A DNA stretch of 64,000 nt from Pontixanthobacter aquaemixtae (GTDB lineage: Bacteria; Pseudomonadota; Alphaproteobacteria; Sphingomonadales; Sphingomonadaceae): NCBI RefSeq assembly GCF_009827395.1, contig NZ_WTYX01000001.1:62001-126000 (forward strand). Direction: 5' to 3'. The notes beneath the pieces were generated by a model that saw nothing but the letters and a program-made list of their open reading frames with translations, had not been told where the DNA came from and did no database searches. A program made the translations under genes and the position numbers. Below are positions 32,981 to 41,415 of this stretch, one piece after another (the first letter of the stretch is position 1; the number at the start of each line of letters is the position of its first letter).

Positions 32981-34504
32981 ATGGCGAGCCAGCAAGCTGC
33001 ACCCACTGCAACAAAATCCAACGATCTGTCCTTCGCGCGCGTTGTTCTGAGCTTCCGCAAATGGTGGCGCGACGATGTTATGGGCACCGTCGACCAGCCC
33101 GCAGTGATTGAGAAACGGCGCGCCGAATGCGTCATGTCGGGGCGCTACATGTTCATGACAGCGATGTCAGGCGGCATTGCCGTGCTGGGCCTGCTATTGT
33201 CGTCGCCTGCGGTGGTTATCGGCGCGATGCTGCTGTCCCCCCTTATGGACCCGATCATGGGGCTTGGCTTTGCGCTGGCCATTGGAGACTACAAATGGCT
33301 GCGCAAGTCGGCAAAATCGCTGGCATGGGGCTCTCTCATGGCGATCGGGCTGTGTGCGTTGATCGTTTTCCTCTCTCCGATCCAGGACATCACATCCGAA
33401 ATTGCCTCGCGAACGCGGCCAAATCTGTTCGATTTGCTGGTGGCGGTGTTTTCTGCTCTGGCAGGTGCCTATGCGATGATCCGGGGGCGCGAAGGCACGA
33501 TTGTCGGCGTGGCGATTGCGACTGCATTGATGCCGCCGCTGGCGGTTGTCGGCTTCGGTCTGGCAACGGGAAACTGGACCGTCTTTTGGGGCGCGTCGCT
33601 GCTCTACATAACCAACCTGATGGCGATTGCCCTGATCGCCGCGTTAATGGCGCGTATTTACGGCTTCCGAACGCGGCTTTCGGACAAACAGACCCAGTTC
33701 CAGAATTTTGCGATTATTGCGGTGTTCATTGCGCTTGCCGTCCCGCTGGGTTTTTCGCTGCGGCAAATCGCATGGGAAGCGAATTCTGCGCGGCAAGTGC
33801 GCGCTGAACTGATTGCCAATTTCGGATCGTCTGCGCGCCTGTCCCAACCGGAAATCAATTTCGATGGCGATCCGATACAGGTGTCTGCCTTTGTCTGGAC
33901 CACCGAACTCAAGCCAGAGGCGGAGATCAAAGCGGAAGAAAGCCTGGCGCGTGCAATCGGGCAAAAGGTCGATATCGATCTCAAACAGTTCTTGGTTCGC
34001 GACGAGAAAAGCGCCGAGCAAGCACAGATAATTTCCGCGCAGGAACAGGAAGAAGCCGCAGCGTCGCAGCGGGCCGATGCGCTTGCGGACCGGCTTGCCC
34101 TGATGGCGGGTGTCGAGAATGACGAAGTCATAATTGACCGCCAACGCCGCCGGGCGATGGTCAGGGCAGTCGAACTGGAGGGCGCGCCGCTTGTGACTTA
34201 CTATAACCTAGAACGGCGGATCGCGGCGACGGAGCCAGAATGGCGTGTGGAATTGATCCCGCCAGCCAAGCCATTGCCGACAATCGAATTTGCCGATGGC
34301 GAGCTGAGCGAAGCAGGCACCAAGGCGCTGGCTTTGATCGCATGGTCTGCCGGGCGAGTCGGGGCGCCGGTCATTCTATCGGGGCCCGATGCCGCGGTAG
34401 AAGTGGCGCAGAAAGAGCTTGCAGAGCAGGGCCTACCACTGGTCGCAACGCAGCGTGGGCGCGGGCCGAACGTAACCGCCGAATGGGGCAGCATCGGGCA
34501 ATAA
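32981..34504 (+). CDS. DUF389 family membrane protein
   Basis: 507 aa. An N-terminal cytoplasmic helix, then about six membrane helices with the DUF389 motif: SSPAVVIGAMLLSPLMDPIMGLGFALAIGD and RGREGTIVGVAIATALMPPLAVVGFGLATG, then LLYITNLMAIALIAALMARIYGF. After the membrane part the C-terminal 240 residues form an alpha/beta domain (VELEGAPLVTYYNLERRIAATEPEW, LSEAGTKALALIAW) that resembles an OmpA-like or BON-like repeat only weakly. Function of the family is unknown. Divergent from telA, convergent with the acyl-AMP ligase gene. Confidence 0.88.
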   Translation: MASQQAAPTATKSNDLSFARVVLSFRKWWRDDVMGTVDQPAVIEKRRAECVMSGRYMFMTAMSGGIAVLGLLLSSPAVVIGAMLLSPLMDPIMGLGFALAIGDYKWLRKSAKSLAWGSLMAIGLCALIVFLSPIQDITSEIASRTRPNLFDLLVAVFSALAGAYAMIRGREGTIVGVAIATALMPPLAVVGFGLATGNWTVFWGASLLYITNLMAIALIAALMARIYGFRTRLSDKQTQFQNFAIIAVFIALAVPLGFSLRQIAWEANSARQVRAELIANFGSSARLSQPEINFDGDPIQVSAFVWTTELKPEAEIKAEESLARAIGQKVDIDLKQFLVRDEKSAEQAQIISAQEQEEAAASQRADALADRLALMAGVENDEVIIDRQRRRAMVRAVELEGAPLVTYYNLERRIAATEPEWRVELIPPAKPLPTIEFADGELSEAGTKALALIAWSAGRVGAPVILSGPDAAVEVAQKELAEQGLPLVATQRGRGPNVTAEWGSIGQ

Positions 34505-34526
34505 CGCCCTTCGGGAATGGCTGGAG

Positions 34527-36296
34527 CTAGGCTGCTTCCAAAATCTCGAACGGCTGGATCTCACCGCTGAGATAGAGCTTTTTCGCTTTGGCGCGGCTCA
34601 ACTTGCCCGAGCTGGTTCGCGGCAATGTACGCGGCGGGACCAGTTCGACGACGCAATTCATGCCGGTGATCGAACGGACCTTGTCGCGAATTGTCTCGTG
34701 CAGCTTGGCGCGCTCTTCAGGGTCGATAACGCGGCAGTGGACCAGCACCGCGGGGGCTTCCTCGCCGTCTTCTTTTTCGACTGCAAAGGCCGCGATATCG
34801 CCGTGGTTGAAGCCGGGCAATTGCTCGACCGCCCATTCGATGTCTTGCGGCCAATGGTTCTTGCCATTGATGATGATCATATCCTTGGCGCGGCCAACGA
34901 TGAACAGATAACCATCCGCCAGATAGCCCATATCGCCGGTGTCGAGCCAGCCATCGATCAGGCATTCCTCTGTAGCCGCTTCATCGCGGAAATAGGAATG
35001 CATAACGCTGGTTCCTTGGCACCAGACCTTGCCGATCTGGTGATCGCCTCTGACATCGCCATTCTCGCCGCGGATTTCGACTTTCATTCCCGGAACGGGT
35101 TTGCCGCAATTCACGATGGCGCGGTACCGGGCAGGGCGCGACAAATCGCCGCGTGTGCCGGAAAGGCGCTCCTCTTCGACCAGCTCTACACGAATACCTT
35201 CGCCTGGGGGCATCACCGTCACCGCCAAAGTCGCCTCGGCAAGGCCATAGCTGGGGGTGAAGGCGCTGGCTTTGAAGCCGGCATCGGAAAACGCATTGAC
35301 GAAATTCTGCATCACGTCGGGGCGGATCATATCGGCGCCGTTCCCCGCAAGCCGCCAGCGGGACAGGTCGAACCGGTCGGCGACGTGGCTTTGGCTGGAA
35401 ATACGGCGCGCGCAAATGTCGTAGCCGAAAGTGGGCGAATAGCTGAGCGAATTGCCTTTGTTGCGGCTGATCAGATCGAGCCACGCCAGCGGGCGCCGCG
35501 CAAAATGTTCGGTCTTCAGATAATCGACCGACACCTGATTGGCGACCAGCGACAGGAAGCATCCGACCAGCCCCATATCGTGATACCAAGGCAGCCAGCT
35601 AACGCCGCGGTCGTTTTCGCCGATCTTCATCGAAATCGCATGACCCGCCAGATTGTCGAGCAATGCGCGGTGTGTCACCGCTACGCCCGTCGGGAAGCGC
35701 GTCGATCCGCTGGAATATTGCAAATAGCAGATATCGTCCGGGTCGGGTTCGGACATTTCGAATTCGGGATCATCGCGCTGTGCCAGGCTGTCCCAGTCGA
35801 TTCCTTCGCAGCCCTGGCGCTCCGCTGCCGCTGCGCCCATTTCGGCAATCTCTGCCGGATAGACCAGCATTTTGGGGTCCGAGCTGGAAAGCTGGACGGC
35901 CAATTGGTCAATATAGCCTTCTTTCCCGCCAAATCCGGTGGGAAGCGGCAGAGGAACCGGCCATGCGCCGGCATAGATCACGCCGCAAAACAGCGCGGCA
36001 AATTCTGCGCATGTTTCCGCGATCAGCGCAACGCGGTCTTCCTTCTCGACCCCGGAAGCGCGCAGCCGCCGTGCCATTGCCAGGGCATCGTCGCGCATTT
36101 CGCTATAGGTATACACGCGCTCCAGCTGGCCGCGCATGTCGTGGAAATTCAGCCCCTTCGCACTTTGCGCGGCATAATCGACCGCTTCGGTGAAAGTTGC
36201 GAAGTCCGATCTGCGGCGCGGTAGCGGGCAGTCATTTGGTGTGGGTGTCAGCCCGGTTGGTTCTGGCGCGTTGGGCGCCGTTCCTACGTCGGTCAT
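34527..36296 (-). CDS. Fatty acyl-AMP ligase (FAAL)
   Basis: 589 aa adenylating enzyme of the ANL superfamily. Motifs: ICYLQYSSGSTRFPTGVAVTHRALLDNL (P-loop), WLPWYHDMGLVGCFLSLV, NGADMIRPDVMQNF, TPSYGLAEATLAVTV, DGWLDTGDMGYLADGYLFIVGRAKDMIIINGKNHWPQDIE and the C-terminal lysine LPRTSSGKLSRAKAKKLYL. The GKNxxPxDIE pattern and length point to FAAL rather than a CoA ligase. It activates fatty acids as acyl-AMP, usually for loading onto an acyl carrier domain of a polyketide or lipopeptide pathway. No PKS or ACP gene lies beside it, so its acceptor is unclear. ATG 36296 is the best start; the frame extends 17 codons upstream. Confidence 0.9.
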   Translation of the reverse strand: MTDVGTAPNAPEPTGLTPTPNDCPLPRRRSDFATFTEAVDYAAQSAKGLNFHDMRGQLERVYTYSEMRDDALAMARRLRASGVEKEDRVALIAETCAEFAALFCGVIYAGAWPVPLPLPTGFGGKEGYIDQLAVQLSSSDPKMLVYPAEIAEMGAAAAERQGCEGIDWDSLAQRDDPEFEMSEPDPDDICYLQYSSGSTRFPTGVAVTHRALLDNLAGHAISMKIGENDRGVSWLPWYHDMGLVGCFLSLVANQVSVDYLKTEHFARRPLAWLDLISRNKGNSLSYSPTFGYDICARRISSQSHVADRFDLSRWRLAGNGADMIRPDVMQNFVNAFSDAGFKASAFTPSYGLAEATLAVTVMPPGEGIRVELVEEERLSGTRGDLSRPARYRAIVNCGKPVPGMKVEIRGENGDVRGDHQIGKVWCQGTSVMHSYFRDEAATEECLIDGWLDTGDMGYLADGYLFIVGRAKDMIIINGKNHWPQDIEWAVEQLPGFNHGDIAAFAVEKEDGEEAPAVLVHCRVIDPEERAKLHETIRDKVRSITGMNCVVELVPPRTLPRTSSGKLSRAKAKKLYLSGEIQPFEILEAA

Positions 36297-36405
36297 ATGT
36301 TTTGCGTAAACCCGTAAGTTGCGCGCCGATCCAGCGCTTCCAAGCAATCCCTATGTGCGTTTCTTATAGTCGCACTGTTGTAATCTTTCCCATTTGAGGC
36401 AGACT

Positions 36406-37005
36406 GTGGCACGAATATGGCCAATGCGTGAGACCGATAACAGCAAGCGACGAGTGAAGCGCCCAAAAAAGCCTCTTGATTCAGCACGTTTGCAGGAATT
36501 GGCGCTCGCATATGTCGCGCGTTTTTCCACCAGCACGTCCAAACTTGAAACATATTTGAAGCGCAAATTGCGCGAACGCGGGTGGGAAGGCGAAGCGGAA
36601 CCCGATGTAGCGGCGATCAGTGCGCGCTATGTCGAGTTGGGCTATATCGACGATGCGGCCTATGCGCGGGCAAAGGCGGGCGGATTGCTGAGCCGCGGAT
36701 ATGGTGCGCGGCGCGTGTCGCAGGCGCTCTATGCGGCCGGAATCGATGAGAATATTCGCGAGGATGTCGCGCCCGACGAGCTGAAGATGCGCCTGGCGGT
36801 GCAGAAAATGGCGCAAAAGCGGCGTTTCGGCCCCTATTATGTGCCCAAAGACGGGCAATCGCTCGATCGGGACCGGCGCGAGAAGCAAATCGCCGCATTG
36901 CTGCGCGCGGGGCATGGATTTGATATTGTGGGTAAAGTAATGAACGCACGCAGCGCAGAGGCGGTTGATGATTGGGTCAACGAAGCGCGTGACGAGGAGT
37001 ATTGA
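36406..37005 (+). CDS. recX: RecX family regulatory protein
   Basis: About 199 aa. RecX tri-helical repeats are seen in LQELALAYVARFSTSTSKLETYLKRKLRERGWEGEAEPDVAAISARYVELGYIDDAAYARAKAGGLLSRGYGARRVSQALYAAG. RecX inhibits RecA filaments. GTG 36406 has GAGG upstream and is preferred; ATG 36424 is a second candidate. It is transcribed away from the acyl-AMP ligase gene, 109 bp apart, and the DUF192 gene begins 1 base after its stop. recA is not in the window. Confidence 0.88.
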   Translation: MARIWPMRETDNSKRRVKRPKKPLDSARLQELALAYVARFSTSTSKLETYLKRKLRERGWEGEAEPDVAAISARYVELGYIDDAAYARAKAGGLLSRGYGARRVSQALYAAGIDENIREDVAPDELKMRLAVQKMAQKRRFGPYYVPKDGQSLDRDRREKQIAALLRAGHGFDIVGKVMNARSAEAVDDWVNEARDEEY

Positions 37006-37006
37006 A

Positions 37007-37495
37007 ATGTTGAAGCGAAATCTGCTGGCTGCTGCTGGATTGGCTTTGGCGGCGTGCACCCCGCAAAATGCCGCCGAACCTGTCGCTTCCGAAGTGGCGG
37101 AGAACACGCACCCGATATCGGGGCTGGAAATTGTTCCGCTCTCGGTCACCAGCGGGGAAACCAAGCACGACTTTCAAGTCGAAATCGCCCGCACACCTGC
37201 CGAGCAAGCCCAGGGTTTGATGCACCGCACCAAACTCGGCCCGAATGAAGGAATGATCTTCCCACGCAACCCGCCCGATGTGGCCAGTTTCTGGATGAAA
37301 AACACGGTCATATCGCTCGATATCATCTTTGTCGGTGAAGACGGGCGGATATTGAATATTGCCGCCAACACCGTGCCATTGTCGCTCGAGCCCGTCGGCG
37401 CGAGAGGTTTGACCAGCCTGGTTTTCGAAATCCCCGGCGGCCGCGCGGAAGAGCTGGGCATTGGCGCTGGCGATCTGGTCGAATGGCAGGAATAG
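37007..37495 (+). CDS. DUF192 lipoprotein
   Basis: 162 aa. Lipoprotein signal ending in ALAACTP, so Cys18 is the likely lipidation site. The DUF192 fold follows: FQVEIARTPAEQAQGLMHRTKLGPNEGMIFPRNPPDVASFWMKNTVISLDIIFVGEDGRILNIAANTVPLS and EIPGGRAEELGIGAGDLVEW. The family is widespread and of unknown function, with a possible copper-related role in some members. ATG 37007 is one base after the recX stop; there is GAGGAG at 36994-36999. Confidence 0.9.
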   Translation: MLKRNLLAAAGLALAACTPQNAAEPVASEVAENTHPISGLEIVPLSVTSGETKHDFQVEIARTPAEQAQGLMHRTKLGPNEGMIFPRNPPDVASFWMKNTVISLDIIFVGEDGRILNIAANTVPLSLEPVGARGLTSLVFEIPGGRAEELGIGAGDLVEWQE

Positions 37496-37591
37496 CCACG
37501 CGAATGCGCATTGCCCCGGTTTCAAGCTTGGCGGCCGGAGAGGAATCGGCTAACCGCGCCTTGAACAGATTTTTCGTTTGAGATTTTCAGC

Positions 37592-37990
37592 ATGAGCATT
37601 CTTGGCAAGATTTTCACATGGTGGGACGGCGCGACCATCGGCACGCTGTTGAACAGTTGGCGGACCGGTGAGAAAGTCGGGACCGACGCGCAGGGCAATG
37701 CCTATTACCGCGCCAAGAAAACCAAAGACGGCGCGCGCGAAAGGCGCTGGGTCATTTATGAAGGCGCCAACGACGCCAGCCGGGTGCCGGCCGAATGGCA
37801 TGGCTGGCTGCACGGCGCGGGTGATGATGTGCCCGAAAGCAATCTGCCGCCTGCGAAAATCTGGGAAGTGGACTACACGCCCAACGCAACCGGCACTGCC
37901 GAAGCCTATCGCCCCGCGGGTGCTCTCGAAAGAGGCGGCAAGCGGGCCAAGGCGACCGGCGATTACGAAGCGTGGGCGCCTTACAGTTGA
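37592..37990 (+). CDS. NDUFA12-type NADH:ubiquinone oxidoreductase 17.2-kDa subunit
   Basis: 132 aa. Typical N-terminus (ILGKIFTWWDGATIGTLLNSW), then GTDAQGNAYYRAKK, RRWVIYEGANDASRVPAEWHGWLHG and a C-terminal YEAWAPYS. In alphaproteobacteria this protein is an accessory subunit of complex I, homologous to mitochondrial NDUFA12. It lies apart from the nuo cluster here. The DUF2155 gene starts 2 bases after its stop, so the two are co-transcribed, a common alphaproteobacterial pair. Confidence 0.95.
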   Translation: MSILGKIFTWWDGATIGTLLNSWRTGEKVGTDAQGNAYYRAKKTKDGARERRWVIYEGANDASRVPAEWHGWLHGAGDDVPESNLPPAKIWEVDYTPNATGTAEAYRPAGALERGGKRAKATGDYEAWAPYS

Positions 37991-37992
37991 TC

Positions 37993-38562
37993 ATGCGCGG
38001 TCCGGCACTGATCCTCGCTTCGACGCTGCTGCTGGCCGCATGCGGCGATAGCAAGCCTACGGTGCCCGAGTCGGAAGAGACCGAGGTTCCGGAAGAGTTT
38101 CAGAGCGCACCGCCTTCGCAACCTGCCGAAGAGGCCGGGCTGGGCACCCCGATGGCCGAACGTGTCGCGACACTGGGCCTGCTCAACAAGCGCAACAATC
38201 TTTCGCAGGAATTGCAGATGAAACCGGGCGAATCGCGCCGGATTGGGGATGTGATCCTTCGGCTTTCGGCATGCGAGCGCACCGCGCCTTGGGAAATGCC
38301 CCGCCAGACCGGGGCATTCGTGCAAGTGCTGGTTCAAAGCAAAGATGACAGCGAGCAGTGGCTCCGCGTATTTTCCGGTTGGCTGTTCAAGGAATCACCC
38401 TCGGTCAATGTGGTCGAGCATCCGATCTATGACGTTTGGGTCAAGGATTGCGCGATGAGATTCCCGGGTGAAGATGCGCCGGCGCCAACGCCAACCGCAT
38501 CTGCCCCCGCTGCCGCACCGGCGGAGCCCGCACCGTCTGCGCCGGAAACCAGCGAAACATAA
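37993..38562 (+). CDS. DUF2155 lipoprotein
   Basis: 189 aa. Lipoprotein signal (ALILASTLLLAACGD; lipidated Cys near residue 17), a proline/glutamate-rich linker, then the DUF2155 core: KPGESRRIGDVILRLSACERTAPWEMPRQTGAFVQV, EQWLRVFSGWLFKESPSVNVVEHPIYDVWVKDC. The C-terminal ~35 residues are Pro/Ala-rich (PAPTPTASAPAAAPAEPAPS), which is longer than the core family requires. That tail is encoded over 136 bp shared, on opposite strands, with the 3' end of aat. Likely outer-membrane- or periplasm-anchored; function unknown. Confidence 0.9.
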   Translation: MRGPALILASTLLLAACGDSKPTVPESEETEVPEEFQSAPPSQPAEEAGLGTPMAERVATLGLLNKRNNLSQELQMKPGESRRIGDVILRLSACERTAPWEMPRQTGAFVQVLVQSKDDSEQWLRVFSGWLFKESPSVNVVEHPIYDVWVKDCAMRFPGEDAPAPTPTASAPAAAPAEPAPSAPETSET

Positions 38563-39176
38563 GCTTCTGGAATACTCATGCGCGGCTTGCCCTGCGCGGA
38601 GGCAATTTTTTGCACATAGTCTTGCTGCGACATTTCGATCGCGCCCAATGACGCCAGATGGTCAGTCATGAACTGGCAATCGAGCACTTCAAACCCGGCG
38701 CGGCGCAAAATCGCAACCAGCCAAGCCAGCGCAACCTTGGATGCATTGTTAGCATGGCTGAACATGCTTTCGCCGCAAAAGACGCGGTCGAAACTGACGC
38801 CGTAAAGGCCGCCAACCAGAGTCTCGCCATCCCAGCATTCGATCGAATGCGCGTGGCCCTGATCATGCAGGGCTGCGTAGCTTGCGGCGATGCGGTGGCT
38901 GATCCAGCTTTCGGGATGGTCCGGCCGCGGCTGCGCGCAGGCCCCTACCACGTCCGCAAAGGCGGTGTCGCAGCTTACCCGAAACCGGTCTTGCCGCACG
39001 GTCTTGCGCAGCGATTTGCTCATCCGGAAGTTTTCCAGCGGAAAGGTGGCCCGCTCGCGCGGCTCGACCCAGAATATCTCGGGATCTTCGCGGCTGTCGG
39101 CCATAGGGAAAATTCCGCTGCGATAGGCCAGCAGAAGCATTTCGGTGGGGATCAGGGGCGGGGCCGGAGCATGCAT
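38427..39176 (-). CDS. aat: Leucyl/phenylalanyl-tRNA-protein transferase
   Basis: 249 aa from ATG 39176. Conserved stretches: LLLAYRSGIFPMADSR, FWVEPRERATFPLENFRMSKSLRKTVR, FRVSCDTAFADVVGACA, SWISHRIAASYAALHDQGHAHSIECWDGETLVGGLYGVSFDRVFCGESMFSHANNASKVALAWLV and DCQFMTDHLASLGA. It adds Leu/Phe to N-terminal Lys/Arg, marking proteins for ClpAP (N-end rule). The family normally ends near 'SIPEAYVSLV'; here the frame runs on for about 37 Gly/Ala/Ser-rich residues antisense to the DUF2155 tail. The catalytic core is complete. Confidence 0.93.
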   Translation of the reverse strand: MHAPAPPLIPTEMLLLAYRSGIFPMADSREDPEIFWVEPRERATFPLENFRMSKSLRKTVRQDRFRVSCDTAFADVVGACAQPRPDHPESWISHRIAASYAALHDQGHAHSIECWDGETLVGGLYGVSFDRVFCGESMFSHANNASKVALAWLVAILRRAGFEVLDCQFMTDHLASLGAIEMSQQDYVQKIASAQGKPRMSIPEAYVSLVSGADGAGSAGAAAGADAVGVGAGASSPGNLIAQSLTQTS

Positions 39177-39293
39177 AGGGATCAATTCTAACGCGGTCGC
39201 GGCGCAGCGCCTAGCTGTCATTCGTTCGCGCAAGAGCAGTCAAGTTCGGCATTGCCATGGCCACGACATGGCATTAGAGGCGCGTGTGCCTGC

Positions 39294-39369
39294 AGGGGCG
39301 TAGCTCAGTTGGTAGAGCGTCGGTCTCCAAAACCGAAGGTCCAGAGTTCGAGTCTCTGTGCCCCTGCCA
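39294..39369 (+). tRNA. tRNA-Trp(CCA)
   Basis: Acceptor AGGGGCG pairs with TGCCCCT (one G-T pair), D-arm with GCTCAGTTGGTAGAGC, anticodon stem TCGGT/ACCGA with loop CTCCAAA giving anticodon CCA, T-arm CAGAG-TTCGAGT-CTCTG and encoded GCCA end. All arms close. tRNA-Trp upstream of secE is a standard arrangement, but about 3.9 kb separates them here. Confidence 0.97.
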
Positions 39370-39404
39370 GGCCCATCCCCGAAATCGTCTCCCCCAATTC
39401 GTCG

Positions 39405-40898
39405 CTATCTGAAGAAGCTCAAATCGAGAGCCAGCCGCAATTGGTGGGTTACGGACAGTTGGTCTGTTTTGTCCGGATCATCACCCGCTTCCGGCTTTTT
39501 GTCAGGGAAGCTGAAATAGAGCGCATGCGCGACCGCGGGAATAAATCTGCGCCAGCCATCGCCTTTCAACCGGATATCGCGAATTCCATGCCCGAATAGC
39601 GGCGCCAGCGGCCCGCCAAACCAGTCTCCGAAGAAGTTCAATGCAGGCGGGAACCACATATTGGTCCAGCGGGTCACTGCAAAAGGTGCGGCATGATACA
39701 AGGCTGTGTTCGCGCCATAGGGGTACCCGTAGGAAACCGGATCCTTGGGGAAGCCATCGCGCGACAGGTCCGATTCGGGCGGGCATTTTGCAATATGCCG
39801 CAAATCGACGCGTTCTTGAAAACGCGCTTTGTTCTTTGTCATGATACTGTCGGCCATATACATCGGCGTGCCGACGGAAACGAAATCGCTGATACGCCAG
39901 GGGTTGCCCTGTTTCTGCAGCTCTAGCCAAAGCGCCTTTTGCGCCTTGCGATAATCATCGACCTTTTCCGCACTGTGATCTTCGCTTGCATCAAGCAGCG
40001 CCGCGCCTTTCTGCTCCACATCGCGCAGGGTTTTGACACCAATTTTGCCGGAGAATTGCTGATTGGTCCTGGTCCAGTAATAAGTGATCGCATCATAGGC
40101 GATATAGGCGCCCAGGCTGTGGGCGACGATGACGACCCGGTCATATTTGTTCTTCCCGCCCTCTTTCTCCTGATGCAGGTTCTCGATCAGATCGACCATG
40201 CCTTTGCGGATGTTCTTGCGCACAGCGTATGATCGGGGCGAAGTATCGAGATAGCGGATGACGTCGACGAAATGCGATGTCACCTTCGCCGGGATGAAGC
40301 GCTTGAACAGCCACCGCAAAGCTTTGAAAGCCAGCCCGCCAGCACCGATCGCGAAGATGGTGCCGATCAATGCGGCAATCGCGCCGCCGGTGCCGTCATT
40401 TGTGTAGACCGCTGTGATCTTGCTCCAGATGTCCGGGGTCGAATAGAGCTTGTACGCCGCATAGAATATCAACAACCAAATCGCCGCCCAAACCACCAGC
40501 AGGCCGCTGGGCACCCGTGTCGGGCTGCGAATGAGCATCCGGAAGAAAGTCGCGATTATATCGGTGAACTTGTTCCCCTGCATGTGGAACGACCAGTGAT
40601 ATTCGAAGAAATCGGCCTGATCCTGCTGGACCGGATCATCCTTTTCCGATTTTTGAGAGACAAGATATCGCGACTCAAAGGCATCTTCGAAGTTGGTCGG
40701 GCGGGAAAAGTACTTTGCCCGGAACTTTGCAGTGCTTGTGTCTGCTTCACCCGATGAAGGGGGCTCTTTGACAACTGCATTGGCAAATCGAAACAAAGTA
40801 TCAAGCGGCCGTTGCTCGCCCATTCCATGGACGATAACTACTGCCTGCCGGATTTTTGGCCCCTTCTTTTCCGTTTTATCGGCACCTTCTTGCGTCAT
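39405..40898 (-). CDS. Membrane-anchored alpha/beta hydrolase (lipase/esterase-like)
   Basis: 497 aa. The N-terminus has the start of an alpha/beta hydrolase fold (AVVIVHGMGEQRPLDTLFRF), then two membrane helices are inserted (VPSGLLVVWAAIWLLIFYAAY and GGAIAALIGTIFAIGAGGLAF), and the fold resumes with the nucleophile elbow AHSLG (S261; VVIVAHSLGAYIAYD). The catalytic acid and histidine are not certain. A transmembrane insertion inside a hydrolase is unusual, so the catalytic part may face the cytoplasm beside the membrane. It sits between tRNA-Trp and secE on the opposite strand. A phospholipase or esterase activity is possible; substrate unknown. Confidence 0.7.
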   Translation of the reverse strand: MTQEGADKTEKKGPKIRQAVVIVHGMGEQRPLDTLFRFANAVVKEPPSSGEADTSTAKFRAKYFSRPTNFEDAFESRYLVSQKSEKDDPVQQDQADFFEYHWSFHMQGNKFTDIIATFFRMLIRSPTRVPSGLLVVWAAIWLLIFYAAYKLYSTPDIWSKITAVYTNDGTGGAIAALIGTIFAIGAGGLAFKALRWLFKRFIPAKVTSHFVDVIRYLDTSPRSYAVRKNIRKGMVDLIENLHQEKEGGKNKYDRVVIVAHSLGAYIAYDAITYYWTRTNQQFSGKIGVKTLRDVEQKGAALLDASEDHSAEKVDDYRKAQKALWLELQKQGNPWRISDFVSVGTPMYMADSIMTKNKARFQERVDLRHIAKCPPESDLSRDGFPKDPVSYGYPYGANTALYHAAPFAVTRWTNMWFPPALNFFGDWFGGPLAPLFGHGIRDIRLKGDGWRRFIPAVAHALYFSFPDKKPEAGDDPDKTDQLSVTHQLRLALDLSFFR

Positions 40899-41180
40899 GT
40901 CACGTTACCTTGCCGGAGTAATTCTGACTAATTCCACCGGTTATACTTGCCTATTCGCTGTTCGTAGTCAAAATTTTGAATGGCCGCTTTGGGGCAATTC
41001 CTATGTGCCTTGGCGCTTCTGATTCCCGAAATTACGCAGGGTCCGCAAATTCAGGTTGATCGCCCGTTCATGATACGGTGAAAGTTTATGAACAAACGGC
41101 AACATTTGCGTTCAGGAACGGCGAAGGTGAGCCGTGCATAATCAGCGATAGAACGAAATGGCAGATGAAGGAGAAGCACT

Positions 41181-41330
41181 ATGTCATCTTTGGTCTATCG
41201 TAGCAGCCGCCCTGACCAGTGGGCCGATCCGCGCCCCTATCGCGATGCCAGCCAGCGCTTCATGGCGCATGGCGCCGTTCTTCCGATGGAAGAACCCGGC
41301 TTCTTCGCACGCCTGTTTGGCGCTCGCTGA
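41181..41330 (+). CDS. Small protein, 49 aa
   Basis: ATG 41181 follows a very good ribosome-binding site (AAGGAG, 41169-41174, 6 bases before). The 49-residue product, beginning MSSLVYRSSRPDQWADP and ending in PMEEPGFFARLFGAR, is Pro/Arg/aromatic-rich, without membrane segment or cysteine. A strong terminator follows 22 bases after the stop, so the site has the full layout of a monocistronic gene. I recognise no family. The C-terminal EPGFFARLFGAR is a short amphipathic end that could act as a membrane- or protein-binding tag (inference). Confidence 0.6.
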   Translation: MSSLVYRSSRPDQWADPRPYRDASQRFMAHGAVLPMEEPGFFARLFGAR

Positions 41331-41352
41331 ATTTCCAACAGTTCGTCACGGA

Positions 41353-41394
41353 AAAGGGCCGGTCTCCCCGCTTTGGGAGCGACCGGCCCTTTCT
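41353..41394. terminator. Bidirectional terminator between the 49-aa gene and the AGCS symporter gene
   Basis: A 12-bp perfect stem, AAAGGGCCGGTC (41353-41364) with GACCGGCCCTTT (41381-41392), loop of 16 bases that can pair internally. Runs of A and T flank both sides, so it can work for both converging genes. Confidence 0.88.
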
Positions 41395-41415
41395 GGTTTG
41401 TGCGGAAGATAGCCC

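Noticed and set aside
34698-36224. Long plus-strand frame (508 codons) opposite the acyl-AMP ligase
   Set aside because: It has no recognisable domain and its composition follows the antisense of a clear enzyme gene.
36297-36405. LexA-type operator (GTTC-N7-GTTC) before recX
   Set aside because: No pair of GTTC or GAAC half-sites at the right spacing is present in the gap.
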